Assembly: GCF_002556635.1 (NCBI RefSeq)
Contig: NZ_MWMO01000003.1
Location: 248,001-312,000 of the forward strand
DNA: 64,000 nt
Reading direction: 5' to 3'
Source of the DNA: Novosphingobium sp. PC22D
GTDB taxonomy: Bacteria > Pseudomonadota > Alphaproteobacteria > Sphingomonadales > Sphingomonadaceae
Shown piece by piece: positions 43,924 through 55,089 of this stretch. Under the pieces are notes generated by a model. It did not search any database. It saw only the letters and a program-made list of their open reading frames with translations, and had not been told where the DNA came from. Each line of letters opens with the position of its first letter. Within the stretch, counting starts at the first letter, position 1. Position numbers and translations under genes: made by a program.

Positions 43924-45942
43924 ATGCCCAAAGTCAAAGTAGACGGCGTGGAAATCGAGGTCCCCAACGGGGCGACCGTGCTCCAGGCCTGCGAGCTCGC
44001 CGGCAAGGAAATCCCGCGCTTCTGTTATCACGAGCGCCTCTCGATCGCGGGCAACTGCCGGATGTGCCTCGTCGAGGTAAAGCCCGGACCGCCCAAGCCG
44101 CAGGCCTCGTGCGCGCTGCCGGCGGCCGAGAACCAGGAGATCCGCACCGACTCGGAGATGGTCAAGAAGGCGCGCGAGGGGGTGATGGAGTTCCTGCTCA
44201 TCAACCATCCGCTCGACTGTCCGATCTGCGATCAGGGCGGCGAGTGCGACCTGCAGGACCAGGCGATGGCCTATGGCCGCGGCGGTTCGCGTTACATCGA
44301 GAACAAGCGCGCGGTCACCGAAAAGTACATGGGCCCGCTCATCAAGACGGTGATGACGCGCTGCATCCACTGCACCCGCTGCGTGCGCTTCTCCGAGGAA
44401 ATCGCCGGAGTCGACGAGATCGGCGCGCTCTATCGCGGCGAGAACATGCAGATCACGACCTATCTCGAGCATGCCGCCAAGCACGAGATGAGCGCCAACG
44501 TCATCGATCTGTGCCCGGTCGGCGCGCTGACCTCGCGCCCCTACGCCTTCGAAGCGCGGCCCTGGGAACTCAAGAAGACGCTCGGCATCGACGTGTCCGA
44601 TGCCTGCGGGGCGAACATCCGCATCGATTCGCGCGGCCGCGAAGTGCTCCGCGTGCTTCCGCGCATCAACGACGACGTCAACGAGGAGTGGATCTCCGAC
44701 AAGGCGCGGTATCAAGTCGATGGCCTGACGCGCCGCCGGCTCGATCGCCCGTGGATTCGCCGCGAGGGCAAGCTGCAGCCCGCGAGCTGGAGCGAGGCCT
44801 TCGCCGCGATTGCCTCGCTCAACCCCGGCAATTCGATCGCCGCGCTGGCGGGTGATATGCTCGATTGCGAGACGATGTTCGCCGCCAAGTCGCTGCTCGG
44901 CGCGCTCGGGTCGTCGCTGGTCGAGGGCCGCCAGACCGGCATGGACTATGCGACCGACAGCCTTGCCGCGGTGAACTTCAACTCGACGTTCTCGGGCATC
45001 GAGACGGCCGACGCGATCCTGATCGTGGGCAGCCAGGTGCGCTGGGAAGCGCCGCTGGTGAACGTGCGGCTGCGCAAGGCGGTCAAGCGCGGGGCCAAGG
45101 TGTTCCTGATCGGTCCTGAATGGGACACCACCTTCGGCGGCCGCTTTCTCGGCGAGGATCTCTCGGTGCTCGGCGACCTGCCGAACGAGGTCTATGAGAC
45201 GATCCGCGACGCCAAGCGCCCGGCGATCATCGTCGGTGGCGCGGGGCTGGGACGCGGCGGGCTCGAGGCCGCGCTCGCGCTCGGCGATTCGATCGGCATC
45301 GTGCGCGAACTCGAGGACGGGACGAAGTGGAACGGCTTCAACGTCCTGCACATGGCGGCGAGTCGCATGGGCGGACTGATGCTCGGCTTCGCGCAAAAGG
45401 GCGGGATCGCCGACATCGCCGCCGCCAAGCCCAAGGTCCTGCTCTCGCTCGGCGCCGACGAAGTCGACTACACCAGGTTCGCCGACTCGATGATCGTCTA
45501 CGTCGGCCATCACGGCGACAAGGGCGCCCATGCCGCCGACGTGATCCTGCCTTCGGCCGCTTACACCGAGAAATCGGGGACCTACGTCAACACCGAGGGT
45601 CGGGTGCAGCTCGCCGACAAGGCGGTCTTCGCGCCGGGCGACGCGCGCGAGGACTGGTCGATCCTGCGCGCGCTGGCCGATGCTTTCGGCGTCACGGTCG
45701 GCTTCGACAGCTTCGACGAATTGCGCGCGGCGATGATTGCGGCGGTTCCGGCCCTTGGCATCGAGGGCCTGGCGGACTACGGGCATGACCTGCCTGCCGG
45801 CGGCGGTTCCGCCTCCGGTCCCATCGCCTACCCGGTCAAGGATTTCTACATGACCAACGCCATCGCCCGCGCGAGCGCCGTGATGCAGCGCTGCTCGGCC
45901 GAACTCCTCCACGGCGAGGAGATTGCGGAGGCCGCCGAATGA
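43924..45942 (+). CDS. nuoG: NADH-quinone oxidoreductase subunit G
   Basis: NuoG (75-kDa type, 672 residues) carries several Fe-S clusters of the electron wire. The N-terminal ferredoxin domain has [15 protein letters not shown]; then a His/Cys-ligated cluster in [20 protein letters not shown]; then [10 protein letters not shown] and DLCPVGALT for the next [4Fe-4S]. The C-terminal part (about 220-672) is molybdopterin-oxidoreductase-like without an evident active site, as in most NuoG. The start [16 protein letters not shown] at 43924 is standard. The stop overlaps the nuoH ATG. Confidence 0.97.
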   Translation: MPKVKVDGVEIEVPNGATVLQACELAGKEIPRFCYHERLSIAGNCRMCLVEVKPGPPKPQASCALPAAENQEIRTDSEMVKKAREGVMEFLLINHPLDCPICDQGGECDLQDQAMAYGRGGSRYIENKRAVTEKYMGPLIKTVMTRCIHCTRCVRFSEEIAGVDEIGALYRGENMQITTYLEHAAKHEMSANVIDLCPVGALTSRPYAFEARPWELKKTLGIDVSDACGANIRIDSRGREVLRVLPRINDDVNEEWISDKARYQVDGLTRRRLDRPWIRREGKLQPASWSEAFAAIASLNPGNSIAALAGDMLDCETMFAAKSLLGALGSSLVEGRQTGMDYATDSLAAVNFNSTFSGIETADAILIVGSQVRWEAPLVNVRLRKAVKRGAKVFLIGPEWDTTFGGRFLGEDLSVLGDLPNEVYETIRDAKRPAIIVGGAGLGRGGLEAALALGDSIGIVRELEDGTKWNGFNVLHMAASRMGGLMLGFAQKGGIADIAAAKPKVLLSLGADEVDYTRFADSMIVYVGHHGDKGAHAADVILPSAAYTEKSGTYVNTEGRVQLADKAVFAPGDAREDWSILRALADAFGVTVGFDSFDELRAAMIAAVPALGIEGLADYGHDLPAGGGSASGPIAYPVKDFYMTNAIARASAVMQRCSAELLHGEEIAEAAE

Positions 45943-46985
45943 CCGAGACCTTCGTTTCCTGGGGCATGTCCTACGAGTGGGCCTGGGCGGTCGCGACGAT
46001 CTGCGGGATCCTGCTGATCGCGCTGCCGCTGATGCTCGCGGTCGCGATGATCATCTACGCCGACCGCAAGATCTGGGCGGCGATGGCACTGCGGCGGGGG
46101 CCCAACGTGGTCGGCCCGTTCGGGCTGCTCCAGTCCTTCGCCGACGGCCTCAAGGTTTTCCTGCAGGAAACCATCATCCCCTCGGCCGCGAACAAGGGCA
46201 TCTTCCTGATCGCGCCGATCGTGACCTTCACCGTCGCGCTGATGGCCTGGGCGGTGATCCCGTTCAACTCGGGCGCGATTCTCTCCGACATCAACGTCGG
46301 CCTGCTTTACGTGCTCGCGATCAGCTCGCTGGGCGTCTACGGCACGGTCATGGCGGGTTGGGCCTCGAACTCGAAGTACCCGTTCTTCTCTGCGATGCGC
46401 GCCTCGGCGCAGATGATCAGCTACGAAGTCTCGATCGGCTTCATCCTGATCTGCGTCGTCCTGTGGGCGGGCACGTTCAACATGAACGGCATCGTGCTCG
46501 CGCAGAAGGGGCACATCTTCGGGTTCATCAACGCCTTCGCGTTCAACCCGCTGCTGTTCCCGATGTTCGTCATGTTCCTGATCTCGGGCATGGCCGAAAC
46601 CCAGCGCGCGCCGTTCGACCTGACCGAGGCCGAATCCGAGCTCGTCGCCGGCTACCAGACCGAATATTCCTCGATGAGCTTCGCGCTCTACTGGCTCGGC
46701 GAGTACGCCAACGTGCTGCTGATGTGTGCGCTCAACACCACGCTGTTCTTCGGCGGGTGGCTGCCGCCGTTCGAGATCGGCTTCCTCTACTGGGTCCCCG
46801 GAATCATCTGGTTCCTGCTCAAGACCTTCTTCTTCTTCTTCGTCTTCTCCTGGGTGAAGGCGACCGTCCCGCGCTATCGCTACGACCAGCTCATGCGGCT
46901 TGGCTGGAAGGTCTTCCTTCCGGTGTCGCTCGGCTTCGTGGTGCTGGTCTCGGGCTACCTGATGCTGACGAGGTACACCGTATGA
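45939..46985 (+). CDS. nuoH: NADH-quinone oxidoreductase subunit H
   Basis: NuoH (348 residues, eight helices) sits at the junction of arms and helps form the quinone chamber. Signatures are [21 protein letters not shown] near the N-terminus and the acidic loop [24 protein letters not shown]. The C-terminal [20 protein letters not shown] is also typical. ATG overlaps the nuoG stop and its stop overlaps the nuoI ATG. Confidence 0.98.
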   Translation: MTETFVSWGMSYEWAWAVATICGILLIALPLMLAVAMIIYADRKIWAAMALRRGPNVVGPFGLLQSFADGLKVFLQETIIPSAANKGIFLIAPIVTFTVALMAWAVIPFNSGAILSDINVGLLYVLAISSLGVYGTVMAGWASNSKYPFFSAMRASAQMISYEVSIGFILICVVLWAGTFNMNGIVLAQKGHIFGFINAFAFNPLLFPMFVMFLISGMAETQRAPFDLTEAESELVAGYQTEYSSMSFALYWLGEYANVLLMCALNTTLFFGGWLPPFEIGFLYWVPGIIWFLLKTFFFFFVFSWVKATVPRYRYDQLMRLGWKVFLPVSLGFVVLVSGYLMLTRYTV

Positions 46986-47467
46986 GTGTCGCCCAACTGG
47001 TCAAATCCTTCACGCTCTACGAGTTCGTGAAGGCCCACGCCCTGACGCTGAAGTACTTCTTCAAGCCCAAGGCGACGATCAACTATCCCTTCGAGAAGAA
47101 CCCGCTCTCGCCCCGCTTCCGCGGCGAGCACGCACTGCGCCGTTATCCCAACGGCGAGGAGCGCTGCATCGCGTGCAAGCTGTGCGAGGCGGTCTGCCCG
47201 GCGCAGGCGATCACGATCGAAGCCGAGCCGCGCGCCGACGGGTCGCGCCGCACCACACGCTACGACATCGACATGACCAAGTGCATCTATTGCGGCTTCT
47301 GCCAGGAAGCCTGCCCGGTCGATGCGATCGTCGAGGGACCGAATTTCGAATACGCCACGGAGACGCGCGAAGAGCTGCTCTACGACAAGGCGAAATTGCT
47401 GGCGAACGGGGACAAGTGGGAGCGTGCGATCGCCGCGAACCTTGAAGCCGATGCGCCCTACCGCTAG
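46982..47467 (+). CDS. nuoI: NADH-quinone oxidoreductase subunit I
   Basis: NuoI (161 residues) carries clusters N6a and N6b. Two ferredoxin motifs are intact: [15 protein letters not shown] and [15 protein letters not shown]. The N-terminal amphipathic helix ([20 protein letters not shown]) associates with the membrane. The start ATG at 46982 overlaps the nuoH stop; the frame is open far upstream inside nuoH but without family sequence. Confidence 0.98.
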   Translation: MSVAQLVKSFTLYEFVKAHALTLKYFFKPKATINYPFEKNPLSPRFRGEHALRRYPNGEERCIACKLCEAVCPAQAITIEAEPRADGSRRTTRYDIDMTKCIYCGFCQEACPVDAIVEGPNFEYATETREELLYDKAKLLANGDKWERAIAANLEADAPYR

Positions 47468-47494
47468 GGCGCCGCGCAGGGGACACCGGCTCAC

Positions 47495-48112
47495 ATGATC
47501 CAGACCTTCGCCTTTTACCTTTTCGCCGTGCTGACGATCGCCTCGGGCGCGATCACGATCATGGCCCGCAACCCGGTGCACTCCGTGCTCTGGCTGATTC
47601 TCGCGTTCTTCAACGCGGCGGGCCTGATGATCCTGGTCGGCGCGGAGTTCATCGCGATGCTGCTCGTCATCGTCTACGTGGGGGCGGTCGCCGTGCTGTT
47701 CCTGTTCGTGGTGATGATGCTCGACATCGACTTCACCGAGCTGCGCGCGGGCTTCGTCAAGAACTTCCCGCTCGGCATGGCGCTCGCGCTGGTCCTGCTC
47801 GCCGAACTCGTGCTCGGCATCGGCGCCTATCGCGCCGGCGCGCTCGAGCTTGGCACGCCCGACGGTTCGGCGATGGCGCCGGTGGGCGAGAGCAATATCG
47901 AGGCGATCGGTGCGCTGATGTATGGGCGGTATCTCTTCCTGTTCGAGGCTGCGGGCATCATCCTGCTCGTCGCGATGATCGGCGCCATCGTGCTGACGCA
48001 TCGCCAGCGCACCGACGTGCGCGGGCAGAACATCTCCAAGCAGGTTTCACGTCGTCCCGACGAGGCGACCGTCAACGTCAAGCCGGAAGTCGGTCAGGGG
48101 GTGACACTATGA
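47495..48112 (+). CDS. nuoJ: NADH-quinone oxidoreductase subunit J
   Basis: NuoJ is a membrane subunit (205 residues) with five helices. The third helix with its pi-bulge region reads [25 protein letters not shown], highly conserved. The C-terminus is cytoplasmic or periplasmic tail ending VGQGVTL. The stop codon overlaps an ATG (ATGA) that opens a six-codon mini-ORF leading to nuoK. Confidence 0.96.
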   Translation: MIQTFAFYLFAVLTIASGAITIMARNPVHSVLWLILAFFNAAGLMILVGAEFIAMLLVIVYVGAVAVLFLFVVMMLDIDFTELRAGFVKNFPLGMALALVLLAELVLGIGAYRAGALELGTPDGSAMAPVGESNIEAIGALMYGRYLFLFEAAGIILLVAMIGAIVLTHRQRTDVRGQNISKQVSRRPDEATVNVKPEVGQGVTL

Positions 48113-48129
48113 GGGGGGTCACGCTGTGA
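48109..48129 (+). other. Six-codon mini-ORF bridging nuoJ and nuoK
   Basis: ATG AGG GGG GTC ACG CTG TGA encodes MRGVTL. Its ATG overlaps the nuoJ stop (ATGA) and its TGA overlaps the nuoK start (GTGA). The last four codons repeat the nuoJ ending GVTL-stop with only third-base differences. It looks like a re-initiation bridge or a remnant of a 3'-end duplication. Confidence 0.6.
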
Positions 48130-48431
48130 TCGGCATCGAACATTACGTCGTGGTCAGCTCGATCCTCTTCGTGCTCGGCGCGCTCGGCATCTTTCTGAAC
48201 CGCAAGAACGTGATCATCATCCTCATGGCGATCGAACTGATCCTGCTTGCGGTGAACATCAATCTCGTCGCCTTCAGCGCCTTCCTGCAAGACCTGACAG
48301 GCCAGATCTTTGCGATGTTCGTGCTGACCGTCGCCGCCGGCGAGGCGGCGATCGGGCTGGCGATCCTCGTGATCTACTTCCGCGGCCGCGGCAGCATCGC
48401 GGTCGACGACGTGAACCGGATGAGGGGGTAA
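48126..48431 (+). CDS. nuoK: NADH-quinone oxidoreductase subunit K
   Basis: NuoK (101 residues, three helices) is a proton-channel subunit related to MrpC. The buried acidic residues are in [20 protein letters not shown] (helix 2) and [19 protein letters not shown] (helix 3). Translation starts at GTG overlapping the mini-ORF stop. nuoL follows after six bases. Confidence 0.97.
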   Translation: MIGIEHYVVVSSILFVLGALGIFLNRKNVIIILMAIELILLAVNINLVAFSAFLQDLTGQIFAMFVLTVAAGEAAIGLAILVIYFRGRGSIAVDDVNRMRG

Positions 48432-48437
48432 CAACCG

Positions 48438-50528
48438 GTGCATCCGATCCTCATCATCGTATTCCTGCCGCTGCTCGCCGCGATCGCCGCCGGCCTCGGC
48501 AACAAGCAGCTCGGCGCGACGACCGCCAAGATTCTGACGACTGGCGCGCTGTTCGTGTCGTGCGTGCTGTCCTGGCCGATCTTCCTCGGTTTCGTCGCGG
48601 GAGGGGCGGAAGCCTCGGTCGTGCCGGTGCTCAAGTGGGTCGAATCGGGCGCGATGACGTTCGACTGGGCGCTGCGGGTGGACTCGCTCACCGCGGTCAT
48701 GCTTGTCGTCATCACCACCGTCTCGGCGTTAGTGCACCTCTATTCCTGGGGCTACATGGACGAGGACCCGGATCAGCCGCGGTTCTTCGCCTACCTCTCG
48801 CTGTTCACCTTCGCCATGCTGATGCTCGTGACGGCGGACAACCTCGTGCAGATGTTCTTCGGCTGGGAAGGCGTCGGTCTCGCCTCGTACCTTCTGATCG
48901 GCTTCTGGTTCCGCAAGCCCTCGGCCTGTGCCGCCGCGATCAAGGCCTTCGTGGTGAACCGCGTCGGCGACCTGGGCTTCATGCTCGGCATCTTCGGCAC
49001 GTTCCTGGTGTTCGGCACGACCTCGATTCCGGAGATCCTCGCCGCCGCGCCGGGCATGGCGGGTTCGACGATCGGCTTCCTCGGCTACCGCTTCGACACC
49101 ATGACGGTGCTGTGCATCCTCCTGTTCATTGGCGCGATGGGCAAGTCGGCACAGCTTGGCCTGCACACCTGGCTTCCCGACGCGATGGAAGGCCCGACCC
49201 CGGTTTCGGCCCTGATCCACGCCGCGACGATGGTGACCGCCGGTGTCTTCATGGTCTGCCGGCTCTCGCCGATGTTCGAGGCAAGCCCGAGCGCGATGGC
49301 CTTCGTCGCCGTGATCGGCGGCGCCACCTGTTTCTTCGCCGCCACGATCGGCTGCACGCAGTGGGACATCAAGCGCGTCATCGCCTATTCGACCTGCTCG
49401 CAGCTCGGCTACATGTTCTTCGCCGCTGGCGTCGGCGCTTACGGCGCGGCGATGTTCCATCTGTTCACGCACGCCTTCTTCAAGGCGCTGCTGTTCCTCG
49501 GCGCGGGCTCGGTGATCCACGCGATGCACCACGAGCAGGACATGCGCTACTACGGCGCGCTGCGCAAAGAGATCCCGATCACGTTCTGGACGATGACGGC
49601 GGGAACGCTCGCCATCACCGGGGTCGGCATCGCGGGCTTCGTCGGCTTCGCCGGGTTCTACTCGAAGGACGCGATCCTCGAGGCGGCGTTCGGCGCGGGC
49701 ACGCAGGTCGGCCAGTTCGCCTTCTGGATGGGTATCCTCGCCGCGCTGATGACGAGCTTCTATTCCTGGCGCCTCGTCTTCCTGACCTTCTTCGGCAAGC
49801 CGCGCTGGGCCGCCTCCGAGCACATCCAGCACGCGCTGCACGATGAGCATGGCCACGACGCGCACGACACGCACGGCCATGGCCACGAGGCCGAGAACGC
49901 GCCGGCGCAGGAAGACGCGGGCCACGACGCCGCGCACTCGGCCCACGCTGCCGACGCGCACGAAGGGACCGGCGGCTATCATCCGCACGAGAGTCCGCTG
50001 GTCATGCTGATCCCGTTGCTGGTGCTCTCGCTTGGCGCGGTGTTCGCGGGCTTCGTGTTCCAGCACGCGTTCGTCAGCGAAGGCACCGGCGAATTCTGGC
50101 AGGGCGCACTCGTTTTCCACGAGCACCTGATCCATGCGATGCACGAGGTCCCGACCTGGGTGAAGTGGTCGCCGTTCACGGTCATGGCGATCGGTTTCGT
50201 CACCGCCTGGTACGGCTACATCCGCAATACCGAGTTCCCGGCGGCGGTCGCGCGCCAGCTCGGACCGGTCTACACTTTCGTGTTCCGCAAGTGGATGTTC
50301 GACGAGCTCTATCACTACGTCTTCGTCGTCCCGGCCTTCTGGCTCGGCAGGGTCTTCTGGAAGCGCGGCGACGAGGGAACGATCAATCGCTTCGGCCCCG
50401 ACGGGGCGGCGTGGGTCGTCGCCAGGGGCGCGACTTACGCGCAGAAGGTTCAGTCCGGTTACCTCTATAGCTACGCGCTGGTGATGCTGCTCGGACTTGT
50501 CGCGGCGGTCAGCTGGGTGATCAAGTAA
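48438..50528 (+). CDS. nuoL: NADH-quinone oxidoreductase subunit L
   Basis: NuoL (696 residues) is the distal antiporter-like proton pump with the long lateral helix. Conserved motifs are [18 protein letters not shown] (key Glu), [29 protein letters not shown], and [19 protein letters not shown] with a Lys-bearing helix. A His/Asp/Ala-rich insertion near residues 462-518 contains repeats such as [20 protein letters not shown], placed between antiporter core and lateral helix, unlike the short loop of E. coli NuoL. Begins with GTG. The stop overlaps the nuoM ATG (TAATG). Confidence 0.97.
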   Translation: MHPILIIVFLPLLAAIAAGLGNKQLGATTAKILTTGALFVSCVLSWPIFLGFVAGGAEASVVPVLKWVESGAMTFDWALRVDSLTAVMLVVITTVSALVHLYSWGYMDEDPDQPRFFAYLSLFTFAMLMLVTADNLVQMFFGWEGVGLASYLLIGFWFRKPSACAAAIKAFVVNRVGDLGFMLGIFGTFLVFGTTSIPEILAAAPGMAGSTIGFLGYRFDTMTVLCILLFIGAMGKSAQLGLHTWLPDAMEGPTPVSALIHAATMVTAGVFMVCRLSPMFEASPSAMAFVAVIGGATCFFAATIGCTQWDIKRVIAYSTCSQLGYMFFAAGVGAYGAAMFHLFTHAFFKALLFLGAGSVIHAMHHEQDMRYYGALRKEIPITFWTMTAGTLAITGVGIAGFVGFAGFYSKDAILEAAFGAGTQVGQFAFWMGILAALMTSFYSWRLVFLTFFGKPRWAASEHIQHALHDEHGHDAHDTHGHGHEAENAPAQEDAGHDAAHSAHAADAHEGTGGYHPHESPLVMLIPLLVLSLGAVFAGFVFQHAFVSEGTGEFWQGALVFHEHLIHAMHEVPTWVKWSPFTVMAIGFVTAWYGYIRNTEFPAAVARQLGPVYTFVFRKWMFDELYHYVFVVPAFWLGRVFWKRGDEGTINRFGPDGAAWVVARGATYAQKVQSGYLYSYALVMLLGLVAAVSWVIK

Positions 50529-52090
50529 TGGGTGGTTTTCCGATTCTCAGCCTGATGCTGCTCGTGCCGCTGGTCGGCGCGATCGCCTGCCTGTTCCTCG
50601 ATGCCAGGCCCGCGCGCACCGTGGCGCTGGTCGCGACCTTGATCGACTTCGTGCTCGGCGTCGTGCTCTGGGCGAACTACGACATCGGCGGCGCGCAATG
50701 GCAGTTCACCGAGCGGACCGAAATCTTCGCCGGCTTCTCCTATGCGCTGGGCATCGACGGCATCGCGCTGATGCTGATCATGCTTTCGGTCTTCCTCATG
50801 CCGATCTGCATCGGCGCGGGGTGGACCTCGATCAACAAGCGCGTCGGCGAATACATGGCCGCGTTCCTGCTGATGGAGATGCTGATGATCGGCGTCTTCG
50901 CGGCGCAGGACCTGTTCCTGTTCTACATCTTCTTCGAAGCCGGTCTCATCCCGATGTACCTGATCATCGGCATCTGGGGCGGCGATAACCGCATTTACGC
51001 CAGCTACAAATTCTTCCTCTACACGCTGCTCGGCTCGGTGCTGATGCTGATCGCGATGCTGTGGATGGTGAACGAGACGGGCACCACCGACATCCCGACG
51101 CTGATGGTCACCGACTTCGCGCCCGCGGCGCAGACGTGGCTCTGGCTGGCCTTCTTCGCCAGTTTCGCGGTGAAGATGCCGATGTGGCCGGTGCACACCT
51201 GGCTGCCCGACGCGCACGTCCAGGCGCCCACCGCGGGTTCGGTGATCCTGGCGGGCGTGTTGCTCAAGATGGGCGGCTATGGCTTCATCCGCTTCAGCCT
51301 GCCGATGTTCCCCGAGGCGTCCGCGCAGTTCGCGTGGCTGATCTACGCGCTCTCGATGGTCGCGGTGGTGGTCACTTCGCTGATCGCGCTGGTCCAGAAC
51401 GACATGAAGAAGCTGATCGCCTATTCCTCGGTCGCGCACATGGCGATCGTGACGGTCGGTGTCTTCGCGTTCAACACGCAGGGCCTTGAAGGCTCGATGA
51501 TCATGATGCTGAGCCACGGACTCGTGTCGGGCGCGCTGTTCCTCGCGGTCGGCGTCATCTACGACCGGCTGCACACACGCGAGATCGACCGCTATGGCGG
51601 CCTCTCGATCAACATGCCGCATTACGCGCTGTTCTTCCTGCTGTTCACCATGGCCTCGATCGGCCTGCCGGGAACGAGCGGGTTCGTGGCCGAGTTCCTG
51701 AGCCTTGCCGGGATCTATCAGGTCTCGACCTGGGTGGCGCTGATTTGCACCACCGGCATCATCCTGGGCGCGGCCTACATGCTCTATCTCTATCGCCGCG
51801 TCGCGTTCGGCGAGCAGAAGCACGCAGACGCCGCCGCGATGGGGGACCTCACGCTGCGCGAGTACCTGATGATGATCCCGCTGGCGCTCGCGGTGCTGTG
51901 GATGGGCATCTATCCCGAAAGCTTCCTCGCGCCGATGCGCGCCGACATCCAGGCGCTCGATGCCCGGATCGCCCGCGCCGCGCCGGAGAGCGACTCCAAG
52001 CCCACTCCGGGCAAGCCGCAGGCAGCGGTCCACACCGTTTCGGAAGTCGGCCACGGCGCGACGCCGGCAGCGCCCGAGGGAGTGCACTGA
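50528..52090 (+). CDS. nuoM: NADH-quinone oxidoreductase subunit M
   Basis: NuoM (520 residues, 14 helices) is an antiporter-like proton pump. The channel Glu lies in FFEAGLIPMYLIIGIWGG and the Lys in FAVKMPMWPVHTWLPDAHV; ALVQNDMKKLIAYSSVAHM follows. The C-terminus has an extra charged, Pro/Ala-rich tail of about 40 residues after the last helix (from DIQALDARIARAAPESD). Start and stop both overlap neighbouring genes by one base. Confidence 0.97.
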   Translation: MGGFPILSLMLLVPLVGAIACLFLDARPARTVALVATLIDFVLGVVLWANYDIGGAQWQFTERTEIFAGFSYALGIDGIALMLIMLSVFLMPICIGAGWTSINKRVGEYMAAFLLMEMLMIGVFAAQDLFLFYIFFEAGLIPMYLIIGIWGGDNRIYASYKFFLYTLLGSVLMLIAMLWMVNETGTTDIPTLMVTDFAPAAQTWLWLAFFASFAVKMPMWPVHTWLPDAHVQAPTAGSVILAGVLLKMGGYGFIRFSLPMFPEASAQFAWLIYALSMVAVVVTSLIALVQNDMKKLIAYSSVAHMAIVTVGVFAFNTQGLEGSMIMMLSHGLVSGALFLAVGVIYDRLHTREIDRYGGLSINMPHYALFFLLFTMASIGLPGTSGFVAEFLSLAGIYQVSTWVALICTTGIILGAAYMLYLYRRVAFGEQKHADAAAMGDLTLREYLMMIPLALAVLWMGIYPESFLAPMRADIQALDARIARAAPESDSKPTPGKPQAAVHTVSEVGHGATPAAPEGVH

Positions 52091-53553
52091 TGGATTTCTC
52101 GCATTCCCTCAAGCTCATCGCTCCCGAAGAGACGCTGAGCATCGCCGGGCTGGTCCTCCTGCTCGTCGCCGCCTGGGCGGGCGACAAGGCGGCGCGTGCG
52201 ATCAGCATCATTGCCGTGGCGGTGCTCGTCGGCGTTTCCTTCCTCGTCGCGCCGGCGCTGTGCTCGGGCGCGATGGGCCCGGATACGGTCGCTTTCCTCG
52301 GCCAGTACCGTGCCGATGCCTTCGCCAGCTTCGCCAAGCTGCTGATATACCTCGCGGCGGCCACTTCGTTGATGATCGCGCCGCAGTTCTTCGACCGCTT
52401 CAACGCGATGCGCGCGGAATATCCGATCCTGGTGCTCTTCGCCGCGCTCGGCATGGGCATCATGGTCTCGGCGACCGATCTCATCACGCTCTACATCGGT
52501 CTCGAGCTCAATTCGCTCGCGGCCTATGTGCTGGCCGCCTTCCTGCGCCCCGATGCGCGCTCGGCCGAAGCGGGCCTGAAGTACTTCGTCCTCGGCGCGC
52601 TTGCCTCGGGCATCCTGCTGTTCGGCATGAGCCTGACATACGGCTTCACCGGCACGACCAACTTCGCCGGGATCAACGCCGCGATTTCGGGCGGGCTTTC
52701 GCACGGCGCGCTGTTCGGCATCGTCTTCATGCTGGCGGGCCTCGCCTTCAAGATCAGCGCGGTTCCGTTCCACATGTGGACGCCCGACGTCTACGAAGGC
52801 GCGCCGACGCCGGTGACGACGTTCTTCGCCACCGCGCCCAAGGTTGCCGCGCTGGCCTTGACCATGCGCGTCGCGATCGACGCTTTCGGTTCGCAGTCCG
52901 ACGCCTGGCGCCAGATCGTGATCTTCGCCTCGCTCGCCTCGATCGTCGTCGGCGCGCTCGGCGCCATCGGGCAGGCGAACATCAAGCGGCTGATGGCCTA
53001 TTCGTCGATCAACAACGTCGGGTTCATGCTGATCGGCCTTGCCGCCGCGACGATGCAGGGCGCCTCGGCCATGCTCGTCTACCTCGCGATCTACGTCGCG
53101 ATGTCGCTGGGCGGTTTCATCGCGATCCTGATGATGAAGGACGGGGACGGTGAGCCGGTGGAGGACATCGCGCAGATCGCGGGCCTCTCGCGCACGCGTC
53201 CGGGGCTCTCCGCCGCGCTCGCCATGATCATGTTCAGCCTTGCCGGCATCCCGCCGCTGTTCGGGTTCTGGGGCAAGTTCGTGGTCTTCCAGGCCGCGGT
53301 CGAAGCCGATCTCGTCGCGCTCGCGGCGATCGGTATCGCGGCCTCGGTGATCGGCGCGTTCTATTACCTCAAGATCGTCAAGGTCATGTATTTCGACGAG
53401 CCGGTCGACGTGATCCGTGGCAAGAGCGACTGGGCGCACCAGTTTCTCCTCGTCGTGACCGCGCTGTTCATTTCTCCGCTCGGCTACCTGCTGACCAAGT
53501 GGCTCGGCGGTCTTGCCGATGCCGCGGCCACGGCGCTCTTCCTCGCCGCTTGA
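52090..53553 (+). CDS. nuoN: NADH-quinone oxidoreductase subunit N
   Basis: NuoN (487 residues) is the third antiporter-like subunit. The acidic helix reads LITLYIGLELNSLAAYVLAAF, the Lys-containing one FKISAVPFHMWTPDVYEGAPTP, and GQANIKRLMAYSSINNVGFM matches the broken helix 12 region. It closes the nuo operon proper; birA begins 25 bases downstream on the same strand and is probably co-transcribed. Confidence 0.97.
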   Translation: MDFSHSLKLIAPEETLSIAGLVLLLVAAWAGDKAARAISIIAVAVLVGVSFLVAPALCSGAMGPDTVAFLGQYRADAFASFAKLLIYLAAATSLMIAPQFFDRFNAMRAEYPILVLFAALGMGIMVSATDLITLYIGLELNSLAAYVLAAFLRPDARSAEAGLKYFVLGALASGILLFGMSLTYGFTGTTNFAGINAAISGGLSHGALFGIVFMLAGLAFKISAVPFHMWTPDVYEGAPTPVTTFFATAPKVAALALTMRVAIDAFGSQSDAWRQIVIFASLASIVVGALGAIGQANIKRLMAYSSINNVGFMLIGLAAATMQGASAMLVYLAIYVAMSLGGFIAILMMKDGDGEPVEDIAQIAGLSRTRPGLSAALAMIMFSLAGIPPLFGFWGKFVVFQAAVEADLVALAAIGIAASVIGAFYYLKIVKVMYFDEPVDVIRGKSDWAHQFLLVVTALFISPLGYLLTKWLGGLADAAATALFLAA

Positions 53554-53577
53554 TCGCCGCGCGTTGATCGTCGCCCC

Positions 53578-54294
53578 TTGATCGTTGTCGTCGCCGAGAC
53601 GGGTTCGACCAACGCGGACGTGCTCGATCGGCGAGGCGCGGCTGAGCGGTTCGGCGAGGGTGACTGGCTCGTTGCCGATCGCCAGAGCGCCGGCCGCGGT
53701 CGCCTGGCGCGCGAATGGCGGGGCGGCGCCGGCAATTTCATGGGCTCAACCTGCGTTGTGCTGCGGCGGGACGATCCGCCGCCCGCCACGCTTGCGCTGG
53801 TTGTGGGGCTGGCGCTTCATGCGGCGACACGTCCTCTGACCGCTCGCGATACGCGGCTCGTGCTCAAGTGGCCGAACGACCTGCTTATCGACGGCGCCAA
53901 GCTTGCGGGCATTCTGCTCGAGCGCAGCGACGATCGGGTGGTGATCGGCGTGGGCGTCAACCTCGCCGTCGCCCCGCCGGTCGCGGACCGGGCCATCGCG
54001 TCGCTCGCAAGGGCAGGGCAGGCCCCCGACCGCGACGCCTTTGCCGAGACGCTCGCGGCCTCGTTTTCCAAAGAACTGGCGCGCTGGCGCACGGTGGGCC
54101 TTGCCGCGACCCTGCGCGGGTGGCAGGAGGCGGCGCACCCGATCGGAACACGCCTGAGCGTTGCGCCGCCGGGCGAGCCGACCCTGACCGGCAAATTCGC
54201 GGGGCTCGATGATCAGGGCAACCTTCGCTTGCGCATCGGCGCGGGCGTGCGCACCATTCAGGCGGGCGACGTCGCGCTCGTCGCGGGGGTCTAG
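53578..54294 (+). CDS. birA: Biotin--[acetyl-CoA-carboxylase] ligase
   Basis: This enzyme attaches biotin to carboxylase carrier domains in the cytoplasm. The 238-residue protein has only the catalytic and C-terminal domains: STNADVLDR near the N-terminus, the biotinyl-AMP loop in SAGRGRLAREWRG, and LKWPNDLLIDGAKLAGILLE with the active Lys. The N-terminal DNA-binding HTH of E. coli BirA is absent, so it is a class I ligase that cannot repress the biotin operon. The only start in the open frame is TTG at 53578; an in-frame stop (that of nuoN) lies 27 bases upstream. Followed closely by coaX. Confidence 0.94.
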   Translation: MIVVVAETGSTNADVLDRRGAAERFGEGDWLVADRQSAGRGRLAREWRGGAGNFMGSTCVVLRRDDPPPATLALVVGLALHAATRPLTARDTRLVLKWPNDLLIDGAKLAGILLERSDDRVVIGVGVNLAVAPPVADRAIASLARAGQAPDRDAFAETLAASFSKELARWRTVGLAATLRGWQEAAHPIGTRLSVAPPGEPTLTGKFAGLDDQGNLRLRIGAGVRTIQAGDVALVAGV

Positions 54295-54312
54295 GAAAGG
54301 ATCGCCAAGTTC

Positions 54313-55089
54313 ATGCTGCTTGCCATTGATGCCGGCAACACCAACGTCGTTTTCGCGCTTTTCGAAGGGCGCAAGATCATCGGCCGCTGGCGTATCGCCA
54401 CCGATGCCCGGCGCACCGGGGACGAATACGCGGTCTGGCTGATGCAGCTTCTCGCGATCCGTGGCGTCGAACCCCGCCAGGTCACGCAAGTCATCATCTC
54501 GACCGTGGTGCCGCGCGCGCTGCACAATATCGGCGTGCTGTGCCGCAACTACTTCGGCATCGAACCGCTCGTCGCGGGCCAGGGAGCCGCTGACTATGCG
54601 ATCGACATCGACGTCGACGAGCCGCGCTCGCTCGGCGCAGACCGGGCGGTGAACGCGGTCGCGGCGCACGCCAAGTATCCCGGCGACCTGATCCTCGTCG
54701 ATTTCGGCACGGCGACGACCTTCGATGCAATCGACTTCAACGGCGCGTACAAGGGCGGGATCATCGCGCCGGGCATCAATCTTTCGCTCGACGCGCTCGT
54801 CGGCAACACGGCCATGCTGCCCCGCATCGCGATCGACGTGCCCCAGACCACGAGCGTGATCGGCCGCAATACCGAGGACCAGATGCTGATCGGCGTCTTC
54901 TGGGGCTATGTGGCGATGATGGAAGGCTTGATCGCTCGAATGCGCGCCGAGATCGGCCGTCCCGCGAAAGTGGTCGCGACGGGCGGGCTCGCGGTGCTCT
55001 TCGACGAGGCGGTCGACTTTTTCGATGCCGTCGATCCCGATCTCACGATCGAGGGCCTCGCCATCCTGGCGGAGCGTGCCGCATCGTGA
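54313..55089 (+). CDS. coaX: Type III pantothenate kinase
   Basis: CoaX phosphorylates pantothenate, the first step of coenzyme A synthesis. The 258-residue protein shows the ASKHA-fold motifs: [19 protein letters not shown] at the N-terminus, [14 protein letters not shown] (about 105-118), [16 protein letters not shown] and [15 protein letters not shown]. Type III enzymes are not feedback-inhibited by CoA. The stop overlaps the rnj GTG start by four bases. Confidence 0.96.
   Translation: MLLAIDAGNTNVVFALFEGRKIIGRWRIATDARRTGDEYAVWLMQLLAIRGVEPRQVTQVIISTVVPRALHNIGVLCRNYFGIEPLVAGQGAADYAIDIDVDEPRSLGADRAVNAVAAHAKYPGDLILVDFGTATTFDAIDFNGAYKGGIIAPGINLSLDALVGNTAMLPRIAIDVPQTTSVIGRNTEDQMLIGVFWGYVAMMEGLIARMRAEIGRPAKVVATGGLAVLFDEAVDFFDAVDPDLTIEGLAILAERAAS

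Noticed and set aside
43837..45912. A 691-codon minus-strand frame opposite nuoG
   Set aside because: Shadow of nuoG; no recognisable motif and biased Arg/His/Ala content.
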